DNA of 64,000 bases from Emydura subglobosa (lineage: Eukaryota; Chordata; Testudines; Chelidae). The position numbers and the translations under genes were made by a program. Below the pieces are notes generated by a model. The model saw only the letters and a program-made list of their open reading frames with translations. It did not search any database and was not told the origin of the DNA. The stretch spans positions 43,868,323 to 43,932,322 of the forward strand of contig ML679970.1 of NCBI GenBank assembly GCA_007922225.1, in the 5' to 3' direction. Of this stretch, positions 1 through 11,769 are shown piece after piece. Each line of letters begins with the position of its first letter. Position 1 is the first letter of the stretch.

Positions 1-3000
1 GCTGCTGACGGAGGAGGCAGTGTTGCATTTTGGTAGCGTGTCATACCTGACCATGTTTTTCAAAATGAAGCGGGTTTTGGTAAAATTCATGAAAAATGCC
101 ACTTGTTACTTCTCTGATTAGAAGTAACTTATATTTTTTTTAAGCCTTTGTGCCAGTGTTAATCAAAGCAGTTTTCTAATCATGGAAATGAGCATGATTT
201 ATGCTAAAAAATCCAAAACAAAAAAATTCTCTTTTCACTTCAGTCATGCTACTATGCTCTTTATAATGGATTTAAAGTACAAAGTAGCATGATTTTCCTT
301 TGCAGATCACATGTAAGGAAATAATCTGAGGTGGTTAAAGGGGAGACTCAATTTAAAATGTACGTGAGAAAAATTTCCTTACTTATATTACAGATAACGT
401 CTTAGGTTATTAAAGCCTAAAACATTTTCAAATTCCAGTTTACTCTTTACTATATACCCTGTCTTGATTGGTCTATTTTAGTTTTGACACTGAGAAAATC
501 AGCTAATTCAGTTTCATACTCTCACTATAGTCCATTTCACTTTCAGATTCTTCAAATATTTGAGTTGTTTTGAAAGAGTTTGGGTGATTGAAATTAAAAA
601 AGAAAAAGGAAACATTTTTATTAATCTTAAATTTCATAAACTGTTACAAAAGCTAAATTCTAACCAAATTTGAGGATTGTGTCTTTAACACTGTAGTTAG
701 CGATTTGCCAGATAGGCACTGGAAGCGTTCATGTGTCACTCTTAGATAGATATGACTTTAAGGAATGACTATACACAGGGAGGTATCAAATTACAGCAAA
801 TGCAAGAACTCATCCATAATGTCCAATAACCCAATGGAAGATTAAAGGATCAATCTTGTGCACTGTGTTAGCTCTTTATTTCTAGCATTCCAGATGTTGA
901 GGAACTCATCTTATTTTTGAGAGCAGAACAACATCTCTCCAATCTGTAAGTCTAAAAGGTGGAATGGATTCAGGGGTCTATACGAAGGTTAAGTAGTATT
1001 TTTACAATGTCGATGAGTTATTTTAATGGCTAAAGTTAATAGTACTTTCTGGTATATATGTGCATACTTAGTAAAATTTGCTGATTTAAAAAATTAATGG
1101 CCTGCTTAAACGACTGTGCAAGCAGTTTTCTTACCCAAATGACCGTTACAAATTCAGGAGAAGGATTTGTCACTTGGAAATCAGTGTCAAACTTTCCCTG
1201 ACCTTGCACAGTTGCACTTTTCTGGATGTGTTCTTAAGTGTCTTTAAAAGTTTGAATTAAGATTTCTAGGGGATTGGACGAGACTGTGCCCTAGTCACAA
1301 CTCCCTGATCCCAAACTCCTGCTATGTGGATTCCTTCGCTGGTTTGCTTTCCTTCTTCTTCCCCCCCCATTGGGGCTTTTCCATTCCATGGGTTTCTGGA
1401 TTGGTGGCAAGGGTGAGTGCCTGGAAATTTTAGTAGTGGGCTTCATGAAGGCTATGCACCTTTCCTTCCTACTAACGATCCCTCCTTCTGCTTCAGCCCA
1501 GATCCTCACGTGAGAGAACGGTGCTGGGAAAATGGGGGTGAATGGCTTCCCTGTATGTATGTGTTGAGGTCTGTGCGGGCAAGGAGGAACCCTGGTTCTA
1601 TGCACAGGTCTGTGCTGTGAAGAATCCTCTAGCTGGAGACTAAAGCCTGGCTTACCAAAGAGCTGCTGCTTAGTTAAATGAGCCGTTAGAGGATAGCAGT
1701 TTAGAACTCCCTCTTCCCTTCTGACTAGGCCGAAGATGGGTTTTTTCAGTTCTTCCTCCCCGTCCATTTTAGCCTGGGGGCGAAAGAACAAATCAAGGAG
1801 ACTTTTTGGATTTTATCATGTGATCTTAGCACAAACGATTGGATGTGAACGTAATTTTTTCACATTCAAGCCGGCTATGTCATGGGTCTGCTGTGATTGT
1901 GCTGCTGTTCCACTGTGGTTGGTTCTCTCTGATTTTAGCACGTCAGAAAAGGTCTCCACTACTGATTCTTGGGTTTTCGTTTTGAGTGTGGTCTCACAGC
2001 TGGGTATTACAATTAATGTAGAGTCAGGCGATCGCCAAATCTAATTGATTGGTGCCTTTATAGGGGATATGGAAGGAATCCCATAGCTTTGTTACCGCCT
2101 GCATCACTGTCAGCCAGTGTTTCTAGCTTATAGCTGTTTATGCAAATTGACTGGGACACACTGCACTCTTTCTTCTTGGCTTTGTCTGAAAGGATGGGCC
2201 AGCGTTTGATTTTATTGTGCTTTTGGCCAGGGGCAGTTTCCCTAGATGTTAATGCTTTTCTGCACAGTTCATAAGACTGAGCATGCCTATTCTATAGAGG
2301 GCGGGCGGAGACAAATCTGTCACAGCCCGTTTCCTGCTGATCTTTGTTAGCAGTCTGACACACCGCACTCCAGACTTTGTTTGCTCGCTTCTTTTTTGTG
2401 ACTGTTACATGGGTGACTTGTAGAGAATCACCCTGAATGCCTCTGACATGTGACTTCAGTTCTTATGGCCTGTTGTAGACAGAACATCTGGCTGCGAGCT
2501 TTCTCTGGGCAGAGCGTGGACATGGGAGGGCTGCACCGTGTTCTTTTCAGTTCCCCGTTGTTTTTTCCATCCTGCAAGGATGCAAGAGGGAGGGCTAAGA
2601 GCTGGTGAATGAAAATTCTGCCAGAGTTGCCTGAGGTCCGTCCCCCCTGCCCTGCCCCGCTTTACTGCACATTTATGTGTTTCCTACATTCCTTCTCTTT
2701 TGACAACCCAATTTACCTCTCAAGTTTCTCCATTTAGAGTGTTTTAAATGGCTCTTGTCTCTGCAGCAGGCATTCTTCCAAATGCTGGCGTTCTTTACAG
2801 TTTTATTTCTGGCGTGGGCTTCTGTGTGTGTCGTTCTTCCCCCGATCTCAGTCAGATCTGTTGTGTTGGGCTGAAGTTTGAGGGGCGCTGAGCACCTGCA
2901 GCACCCCATTAACTTCACAGGAAGTCGAGTGTAAAGTGCCTCTCAGGACTGGGCCAAGAGGGAAGCAAAAACATAAGAAGCAAATGTACTGCAATCTTGC

Positions 3001-5567
3001 TCCGTGTCAGTAGAGACACACCATGCTTTATTTACATATACAGATTAGACATCCAGCATCCTAAGCCTGGCTCAATGATTACGGCAACTCCAACATGCTC
3101 TCCAAAGGGCTGAATCAGGACTCTTAAGTGCTTGCAAAGGCCATTCTTGCAGCCATTTTTTAAAGGGGAGGGGGCGATTCTGGAGGTCTGGATTTGAACC
3201 CGATGATAGATGTACCACATGAGCCGCAGCACTGTGCAGTGAACAATTAAACCCGAGTCTGCTTTGAATGCAAAGTAGTTTCCCAGCGAGGGGCAGCAAT
3301 GCTCCTTCTGCGTGACGCTCCTTTTCAAGACCCTGCCTTTCCTTGGGAATAAAGAACTTGCTTTTTCCCCTGGAAGGTGCTCTGATGCGACTGAGGCGCT
3401 ACAGAACAGAATTGGTGCTCCAGGAACATAGATCTTAATTGTTTTCTTTTCCTCCTCTGACCTTGGGTGTCTGTTTTAGTGCCTGATCTGAAGTCTGCAA
3501 TTCCAGGTACTCGATATGTACTGCGCACGGCTCTGGTTCCTTTCTGCAGTGTTGCTGGGTCCGCTTAGATCTCATCCACTCCATTAAACCCCAAGCTGCG
3601 TTTTTTATCTGAACTGCATTTGCACCAGATCATGGATCACCTGTAATCTCGAGTACATATTAATGACTGGCGGACTAGAATTGAGATTTGGAAGAGAATG
3701 ATATGAATGTATGAGGCTCTAGTCCTTTAAACTCACATGCAAGGCGGAAAGGGAGCTGAATTCAGGTTGCTGTTTAGTCAGGACAGTTAGCATGCAAACC
3801 AGGGTTTGGGCTAGAACAAGGTGCAGAGAGTCCTCGAGTGTGAAATGTGGGTAATAAGATGCACAGTTGGGTCAGGAGACAACTATGCTCTGTGGCTTCA
3901 CCTTCGAGGGAACTTTTAAAGTTGCAGATGTGATACAAGAAATACAGGAGCCAAAACTATTTAGTGCAGCAAATACAATTCTGAATGGCTTTAGTGAGCA
4001 CACTCTGGACACCTCATAAAAGACTGGCATATCCCCTGAGAAATGACATTGACATAAATACCTTTGCAGGGAAAGGAATGGATCCAAGTCATCTGAAAGG
4101 TGTAACTAAGGGAGTCCAGGGTGACCAAGGGAGTGGATTCCCTGAGGCCCTTCATGCCAGAGGCTGGGTCTCTGACACTCTGACTACCGCGGGCCAGAGG
4201 AAGACTGAAGAGCAGATCAGCAGATTGAGAGCTGTAGGACGGAATACTGTGCCTGTACTGAAATGAATGGTACGGATGCGCATTGGCTTTTGCAGAGTTT
4301 TTGGACTATATGCGTCATGCAGTTCATGTCCTTCGTTTTACTCCAGCGTGTTCTCCTCTCACTCGCTCATGGGTTTAATGAGACCTTTTGAATCATAGCT
4401 GGTTTGGAGGTAAAGTCACAGCAGGATGTCGTTAGAAGGGTGGGAACTAGAGCACTCAGCCATGACGGTGCCTAAAGAGGGGCATTACCCGTGAACCCAT
4501 AATCACTCGACCACAAAGTGTAGCAGCAAGAGGGGATCAAAGCTTACACACAGCTCTTCTTCCAGGTCAAGCTGTCCATCGGAAAGAGCTGCTTGCAGGG
4601 GATGGATGGGATGGGTGAGGGGTATAGAAATTGCTCACGTGCTATTAAATTGTTCCTCAGAGCAGCAGTTCTTGGAATCACTTTGAACACCCAGGATGAT
4701 TTTTAGAGTGGCCTCATTCTGCACCCACTAACATTAACCATACACTTTCTTATGTGAGACATGCATTTCTGCACAGACAGTTGGACTGCAAAATAAAATC
4801 AGGTGGGTCCCTCACACCCGAGCAAGGGCTTTTTCAGAAGAGAGAAAAGGGGTCCTGGCATTTTATATTTCTTGTGCTATGAAGATGTATTTTTGCTTTG
4901 AACATGTCACCCATTCTTCGTTAAATGTACAAAATATGCCTAGGAAATGCACTGGCTCAGCTTAAAAGCCAAAGCGAGAAAAGATTGGGATTTCCAGCCT
5001 TGCTAGTAATGCAGAGGACTTTGTAGCAACTGCTTTTGGAGTCTCAGAGCAAAAGTTAACAGGACGCAGGTTAGCTCTCTCCTGGACACATCCTGAATGT
5101 TACAATGCTAGTCACTCATGGAAACAAATAGTACATGCTGGCCCGGTTTGCACTAAGGTTATTGTTCTGGATTAATCAATGTTTGTTTCAGAGCAGTCTG
5201 CGCCTCCTCTTTATTATGAACCTGAGCCTTTCTCACAGTGTCATTGTGCCTTTCTTCTTTAAAAATGCATGTTGCTCACACTATTACCTGTTTTAAGAAG
5301 GGACCTCCCAGTCGTCTCATTTCAGAAGGGGGAATGAGTTTCTTCAAGCATCTTTGTGTCTAACCAAAACTGGAGCTCAACTCCAAAGAGCTGAACAGCA
5401 TCCAAATGTCAGCCACTGATTTTCTGTGTTTTATTTTGCAGAGCCGTTGGGGTGGTGGTAGGAGGGTTTGTGATTGAGGGAAGGGGAAATTGGGTGTTTA
5501 AATGTGGCTTTTTCTGTATAACAAGGCACTAACACGACTCCCGTCTGTATTTAAATGCTGTCCCCAG
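1..5567. other. RBM6 intron, left part; no exon recognised
   Basis: This stretch precedes the first recognisable RBM6 exon and should be intronic, because that exon begins in phase 1 and needs an upstream coding exon. I looked for the first half of RRM1 (an RNP2-type hydrophobic strand) in all frames and found nothing convincing. The open frames here, such as 1291-1791 minus, 1736-2044 plus and 3985-4266 plus, have no recognisable domain. I see no full-length repeat. Confidence 0.5.
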
Positions 5568-5641
5568 GTCACGACTATGGCTATGTCTGCGTGGAGTTTT
5601 CACTCTTGGAAGAGGCCATCGGATGCATGGAAGCCAACCAG
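5568..5641 (+). CDS. RBM6: RBM6 exon: second half of RRM1 (RNP1 strand)
   Basis: This exon encodes the RNP1 segment of the first RNA-recognition motif: an aromatic-rich DYGYVCVEF strand followed by a helix with SLLEEAIGCMEANQ. RBM6 is a nuclear RNA-binding splicing regulator of the RBM5/6/10 family. The acceptor is tccccag at 5561-5567, and the exon starts with two bases of a split codon. It ends after the Gln codon at 5641. The next exon (44383) resumes in phase 0 with GTLVIGGKEVTLEY, the expected continuation of an RRM beta-4 strand. The donor is gttgct, weak at positions +3 to +6. The downstream intron is about 38.7 kb. The frame stays open past the donor to 5896, but the protein there is unlike an RRM. 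Confidence 0.9.
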
Positions 5642-6284
5642 GTTGCTTTACACTTCGGTCGAATGCTGCTAGAAGAATATTGTGTTGCTGGGGGCGGGTG
5701 GAGAGTCAGTGATTTTTGGAATGGTTCAAAGGAAGATCCGCTCTTGTTTAATACACAACACTACCGCTCAAATGCTAGTCTTCCCAGAAACTTACCGAAA
5801 GGCTTTGCGATGCTTCTGCAAAAGAGCGAAGAGGCTCTGAATGTTCTGCCCTTTCGACTTGTGCACACATGCAGATCGGCTAGGTTTAAAGGCTAAGAGA
5901 TGAAAAAGATTCCAGGTACAGGTTGTTGCATTGGTGGGTTTGTACTCCCAGTGGAATCCAGTTGGAAAGAGCTCTGCTAGCGTGAAACTCCTCTCTGCCC
6001 TGTCTGCACAGTAATTGTATCTGTCCCCCATGTATGGGTTTTGAGTTAGACACACACACGCGCATAGCTATGGGAGAGGCCTTGGGTATGCAGCTCTGAG
6101 TTCAAATGCTATTTGCCTGCACCACTTTTCCATGTGGCTCCTCTGGGTGGGGGGGATTCCTCATGTGTGCCTCCTTTTGTATTCATGTTGTCCTTTGGCA
6201 AATTGGAGCTGCATAAACAAGGGCTGGCCTGCACACAGTTGCACCTGGTAAATCTGAATGTTTCAAGTGTAAAACATCGGCACA

Positions 6285-6362
6285 CTTTTTTTATTTGGGG
6301 GGGTGGGACATAGTTGCTTATATAAGACACAGCCCCTAATATTGGGACGTCTGGTTACCCTA
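6285..6362. repeat. MITE fragment, same family as the 42191 element
   Basis: The segment with tatataagacacagcccc followed by attgggacgtctggttaccct resembles the terminal part of the ggtgaccaga...tctggtcaccct element at 42191-42312. Only one end is present. It is probably a truncated copy of a non-autonomous DNA transposon. Confidence 0.45.
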
Positions 6363-6867
6363 GATGTTTCTAAACTCTAAATTTAAAAGAAATACTCAGC
6401 CTTTCTCACATGGAATAAGCTCCCAACCTGCAGCAGTAATTCAGATCTGCTTGTTTTAAACCTGTGACTGTCAGTCACCATGCAAGCAGCTGACCCTCAA
6501 CAGCTGTAAATCACAGAAGACGAGAAGAACTGAAATCTACCAATGTTCACCCATTCCTTGGAAATTGCAGGGAACTGACTGACTGCCTGGGAGACAGCTG
6601 CCTGTTCGCAGTTCAACTCTGCTCTGGAACACTCCTCCACTAGATCCCTCTCCATTTGGGGCGAATGTCTTCCCATCCCATTTTCAATTTTGCATGTGAG
6701 CAAGAGCTGCCGTAATTATCATCTAAACCCGCTCATACTTTGGAATACCATTGGCTACCTGGCTTCATCCAGAGGGGAGCCATACAGCTTAAAAACTGAG
6801 TCACAATTTTAAAGTTGTGTGGATGTGCAGCTAGGATGAATGTGCATACTGCCCACCTGTTAGATGT

Positions 6868-7640
6868 GTCATAGGATCATAGAATGTTAGAGTTGGAAGG
6901 GAGCTCAGGAGGTATCTAGTCCAACCCCCTGCTCAAAGCAGGACTAACTTCAGCTAAATCATCCCAGCCAGCGCTTTGTCAAGCCGCAGCTTAAAAACCT
7001 CTAAAGATGGAGATTCCACCATCTCCCTAGGTAACCCATTCCAGTGCTTCACCACCCTCCTAGGGAAAAACTGTTCCCTAATATCCAACCTAGACCTCCC
7101 CCACTGCAACTTGGGACCATTGCTCCTTGTTCTGTCATCTGCCACCCCTGAGAACAGCCTAGCTCCATCCTCCCTGGAATCCCCTATCAGGTAGTTAAAG
7201 GCTGCTATCAAATCCCCCCTCATTCTTCTTTTCTGCAGACAAAACATGCCTACTTCCCTCAGCCTCTCCTCATAAGTCTTGTGCTCCAGCCCCCTAATAA
7301 TTTTTGTTGCCGTCCGCTGGACTTTCTCCAACTTGTCCACATCCTTTCTGTAGTGGGGGGCCCAAAACTGGACACAATACTCCAAATGCAGCCTCACCAA
7401 TGCCAAATAGAGGGGAATAATCACTTCCCTCAATCTGCTGGTAATGCTCCTACTAATGCAGCCCAATATGCTGTTAGCCTTCTTGGCAACCAGGGCACGC
7501 TGCTGACTCATATCCAGCTTCTTGTCCACTGTTACCCCCAGGTCCTTTTCTGCAGAACTGCTGCCTAGCTCATCGGTCCCCAGTCTGTAGCTGTGCATGG
7601 GATTCTTCCGTCCTAAGTGGAGAACTCTGTCACATGTGTG
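6868..7640 (-). mobile_element. CR1 LINE 3' end with RT C-terminal coding remnant
   Basis: Read on the minus strand this is the end of a CR1 non-LTR retrotransposon. The 3' terminus (left edge) carries the catagaat-type repeat. The minus-strand frame 6954-7751 holds the C-terminal part of the reverse transcriptase ORF, with the [17 protein letters not shown] and [10 protein letters not shown] segments typical of CR1. The frame is open for over 200 codons, so the copy is fairly young, but it is strongly 5' truncated. Residues encoded right of about 7640 do not look like CR1 and are probably flanking DNA. It lies antisense to RBM6 inside its large intron. Confidence 0.9.
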
Positions 7641-7649
7641 CATCCATCT

Positions 7650-8838
7650 ACAGTTACAATAGCAGTGCAGAGTATGAGCGCGTTCCTCTTCTAAGAACGT
7701 GGCACTAAATGTTGTAGAAATGGTCCTGTTGCTTCTGATTTTTAACGCCAATGGGAATGCATGTCGGCTGGCGTGGCCCCAGCCCCTCTGGTGTCTCCAA
7801 TAAGGTCACCTTTGGGCGAAAAGGATGCCTGCAGGGAAGCTCCAGAATTTTTACCATTTCAATGGGACACTGTCACGGTGGGTCAGGCTAAAACCTGACA
7901 TCCCTTCCATGCTGCCACCCAGGCTTTCGCTGCCATAAAGGTTTCCGTTTAAAACACACTGCAGTGGGGAAACCTGTACATAACTTGGAGTGAACGTCAC
8001 AGTGACCAACCCCCACTGAATGTGCCCAGCTCTCCTCTGCTCCTCTTACGTGCAATGGCTGATGTCCTCTGATGGGACAGTCATGGGCACCTGAAGGCAC
8101 CCAGTCTTGGTAGGGTGCTCTTCCCACTTTCCTATCTGGATAGCCACAGGTGCTGGTGCAGGTGTCTGTTTTTGTCTGAATAGGAGGGGTAAGGCCAGGT
8201 AAGGTTCCCATCCCTCACAATGCAATGGGGCATCTGCAGACACCCAGGTAGTGTTCCTACCTCCAGTAGGGTGCATGTGGGATCCCGGGGAAGTTACCCT
8301 ACACACACCTGTGAGAGGGTCTAGATGGGTATGTGCAAGTCCATGGGCTGCTCCTTGGCATGGTATGCCTATCCTTCCCTTCCCCCCTCCAACGCTCGCT
8401 CACTCGCTTTCTGGAATGCTAGCAACATTGCCCCAGACACACACTTGCATCTCTCTTCCCAACCATGACAGGCGGCCAGCAGTCACCTAGGTAGTGTATC
8501 CCGCCACATACATCCAGACCCCTAGTGCAATGATCCTGGTTGCAGCATGGGTCTGGTCTAGGCTATGTGTGTGGAGAGTATCTAGCAGGTGTGACCATCT
8601 TGACGGTACACCTGCAAGGTCTGTACTTAGGTCCGTAGCTAGACTGTGTCCTGGTAATTGCAGCAGTTGTTTGTGGTTAATGCATGGCACATTGTGTTCC
8701 TTCAGCATGAGCTGATCCAAACCCAACTGAAGGCAGTGGAAAGACTCCCACTGACCTGGGTGGGACTTGGATCAGCGGCTCCCCCGCCCCAGAGTGTCCA
8801 GTATGTGGCTCTCAACAGAATTAGAGAAAATGGCCTTC

Positions 8839-8873
<35 letters not shown>

Positions 8874-11101
8874 GGTTTAGGGTTTTGTCCTAATCAGCGA
8901 TACCAGGGTGGAGCCCACGACTACTTGTTAGGGAGAAAATATCACGTCACCAGGTTGGGAATTTATTTATTTGAATTTTTACAGACTCTAATAAGAGTGC
9001 TTACACGTTGGCTTGGTGCGCTTGATGGTGGTTTAACAATATTCTAATAACTAAAGCTGTTGGCTACCCCAGTCAGAGCCAATAATAGAAACAGAACAAG
9101 AACTAATAACTTCCCTGTGCTGTTCCCCTGGAGAGCCCCAGCCCCGCTCCCAACTGCCATCTCCTCCCGGGCTAGGAGTGAAGGTCTTGCATACAGACAG
9201 TACGCTTACGCTGACCCTGAGTGGATACAATTTGGCAACCCTTTTCCTTGTTCCCTTCACGGAATTCAAACCAGCATTTGGTTTATTGTGATATTTGCAG
9301 GTTCCCAATCACAGATTTACCACGTCCAACTATTTGTCTGTTCAGTAAATGTAGCGTGCACGCGTGTGTGTTCTTGGTTTTCTGAGGAGGCTTTCTATTG
9401 AATGCATTGGGGTGAAGAAACTTTGCTCTTCTCCTGGGCTGCCCTGATTTTGTGATGGAAGGATGCCTCTCATGCCATCTACTCACCCACCAGTGTTCAC
9501 AGCTGTAGCTAAAGGGATTCAAACAACCCCATTTCTAATTTGCATGGTGACATTTTAGGGGTTAATGGCACAAAGGAGTCACGTTAACCCAGGGGCAGCC
9601 AGACTATGCTCAGTAGCTCAAAGGCCACATCCAATATGTATGAAATGGGAAATATTGCAGTTGCCCTCACCCCTGCCTGCTTGCTCAAGTCAGGATGGAG
9701 AATTGCTGGCTGCAAACTGGCATCTCCAAGGGCCTGCAGCTCTGTGTTCTAGAAGGTTGGCTGCAAGCTGCTTTGCAGAACTCCCTGGGCTGCATCTGGC
9801 AGCCTCTGTTTTAGTGCTGTTGGTAACTGGTGCTCTTGTTGGTTTGGTTGTCAGTTGTCTGCGTCGCTGGGTTTTGAGGGTGGAGACTTCTCTGTTCCCA
9901 TAGCAATCTTGGCCTTCTTTTGTGAGATGCAGGAAATTTTTAGGAGGACTTATCTGTGTTGGTCTTTGCTGCTGAGTTGCGTGGCGTCTTCCAAAAAAAG
10001 CCTCGTCATCCTTTGTAACCTGGGGGAAGGTGAATGGTACTTTGTCTATAAGATCCATCTTCTTTCATCGCCTTCATGCACAAACTCAATGCTGCTCGCT
10101 GGGCCCCATGGCGTGTTCCTCCCAGGCTCTGGCTTCTTCAGGAACAGCCTCATGAAAGAAGAAATTCCTTCGACGCCGCTTCTCAGGAGGAAGTTGGATC
10201 TATCTGAGGGCCTGCAGCCCCTCATAGCGATTGCGACTCCATGGCAGGGCTCTCTTATCTTCAGGAGAAATGCTAGCTCCATTTAAACCCCTGGGACTTT
10301 TTCTTTGGGCACCAATGGATCAGCCTTTTCTGGAGGGAAATGAAGCAGGGATCTGCGCTACCATGGAACTGCCAATTCAGTGAACAGTGAAATCAGGACA
10401 TCCAGTGTGCGTTTGGAGGCGAGTGTTTTTAGCCCCGTGCTTTCCCTTTCCTCCTTACAATGGATGGAAGGGGAAAAGCAAAAAGAGGCATCTGTCGCTA
10501 CCTGGATGTTTTCCTCCTTGCCTTGCTCTGAGAGGGGGCTGATGTTGGTGTATGTGGGACAAGGGGTGTGACTTGTCAAACATGTAGACAGGAGAGCCAG
10601 TGGAAAATTGGAGCAAATGACTGATTGTGACCAAACTTGTAGTGCCGGCCCCACTGAACACCTCCTCCCAGGTCCCCCACCCCAAGAAATGTTAGCAGCA
10701 CGGTTAGTTCATGTGCCCTACTGCCAGTGGCTGACCCCTGCCTGCTCCCGCAGCAGGGGTGTGGACGTTGTGGAGGGGGAGTTGGGCGTTAAGTCACAGG
10801 GCAGACTGACGGGAAGGCTGGAGTTCTGCGGGCACATGCTGGACTGGTTGTTCCATGACTTGCTCGCGCTTTGCACAGAGACCCATGTGGCCGTGCATGT
10901 GGCAGATACCAAAGAGCTGCCTGTTCCCATTTCTGCTTATTTAATGCATTCATGCTCCCTGCCCCTTCTTGCCATGCACGAGAGGTGAGCAGCGAGGGGC
11001 CTTCTCTGAACAGACCCCACCTCCGCAAGATCAGAATGACGGATCAGAGTCTAGGGTTTCTGCTCGTGTGTCACTCTTCCTTTATCCTTTCATTTCACTT
11101 T
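7650..11101. other. Intron sequence with no supported gene
   Basis: This stretch holds a 27-base poly(A) run at 8844-8870, preceded by a short repeat whose halves (gatccaaacccaactgaagg...cttggatcag) are roughly complementary. Region 9855-10290 has open frames on both strands, including minus 10046-10282, but I recognise no protein family there. Confidence 0.4.
8844..8870 (+). repeat. Poly(A) tract, 27 A
   Basis: This is an uninterrupted run of 27 adenines. It may be the tail of a retroposed copy, but the sequence just upstream (8700-8843) is not a SINE or mRNA I can name. Confidence 0.8.
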
Positions 11102-11765
11102 GGCCTGGTCTACACTAGAGAGTTTTGTCAACCAAAGTCAGCTTTAAAACAGTGCTGGTGTACACACTGCAATCACCCCCTTGGCAACATAAAACCACCT
11201 GGACCAGAGGTGGAGGGCTTTTGGTGATGCAATGTCAATGTAGACACTGCATCCCCTTACATGGGCTGTGGGGCTGTCCGCCGCGAGCTGGAACAGGCTG
11301 AGCCATATAATGGACAAAGGGTACCCCAGCTAGGAGTGGGGTGAGAAGGTGGGCTGCTGTTCTCCGCTCTCGGCTGGAAACTGGGGCCGGAAGCCCAGGT
11401 ACTTCTCCACCTGCTCCCTGCCAGGACAGGCTTGTCAATTACATGGCTGAGCCATGAAATTGACATGGCTACCCCTTCCAGCCCAGAGTGGCTTCCCCCA
11501 GCTCCCAGCAGGGAAAGGGGAGGGGAGAAGTCCCCGGCAGCTTCCCCAGACTCCTGGCTGGGAGCGGGGAGTGGGGGGGGCAGCCTACAGGGATGCCAGG
11601 AGCCTGTGGGCTCCCGGCATGGAGCTGAGAGACTGGGCTCTCAGCTCCCCACACTGCCCCTTAGGTCGGTGGAAGTGCTTCTGGTGAGGATGCACTCCAC
11701 CGACCCAAGGAGGGCAGCGTGGATGTCAGCCATGGTCGACTTATTTTTTAAGTGTAGACAAGGCC
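11102..11765. mobile_element. Non-autonomous DNA transposon with gtctacact inverted ends
   Basis: The left end ggcctggtctacact and the right end agtgtagacaaggcc are inverted repeats, 14 of 15 bases complementary. The interior is GC-rich and non-coding. Elements with gtctacact termini are abundant in turtle and other reptile genomes. No clear target duplication is visible, so the superfamily is left open. Confidence 0.6.
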
Positions 11766-11769
11766 TAAT

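Noticed and set aside
6954..7751. 265-codon minus ORF as a host gene
   Set aside because: It is the C-terminal part of the CR1 reverse transcriptase.
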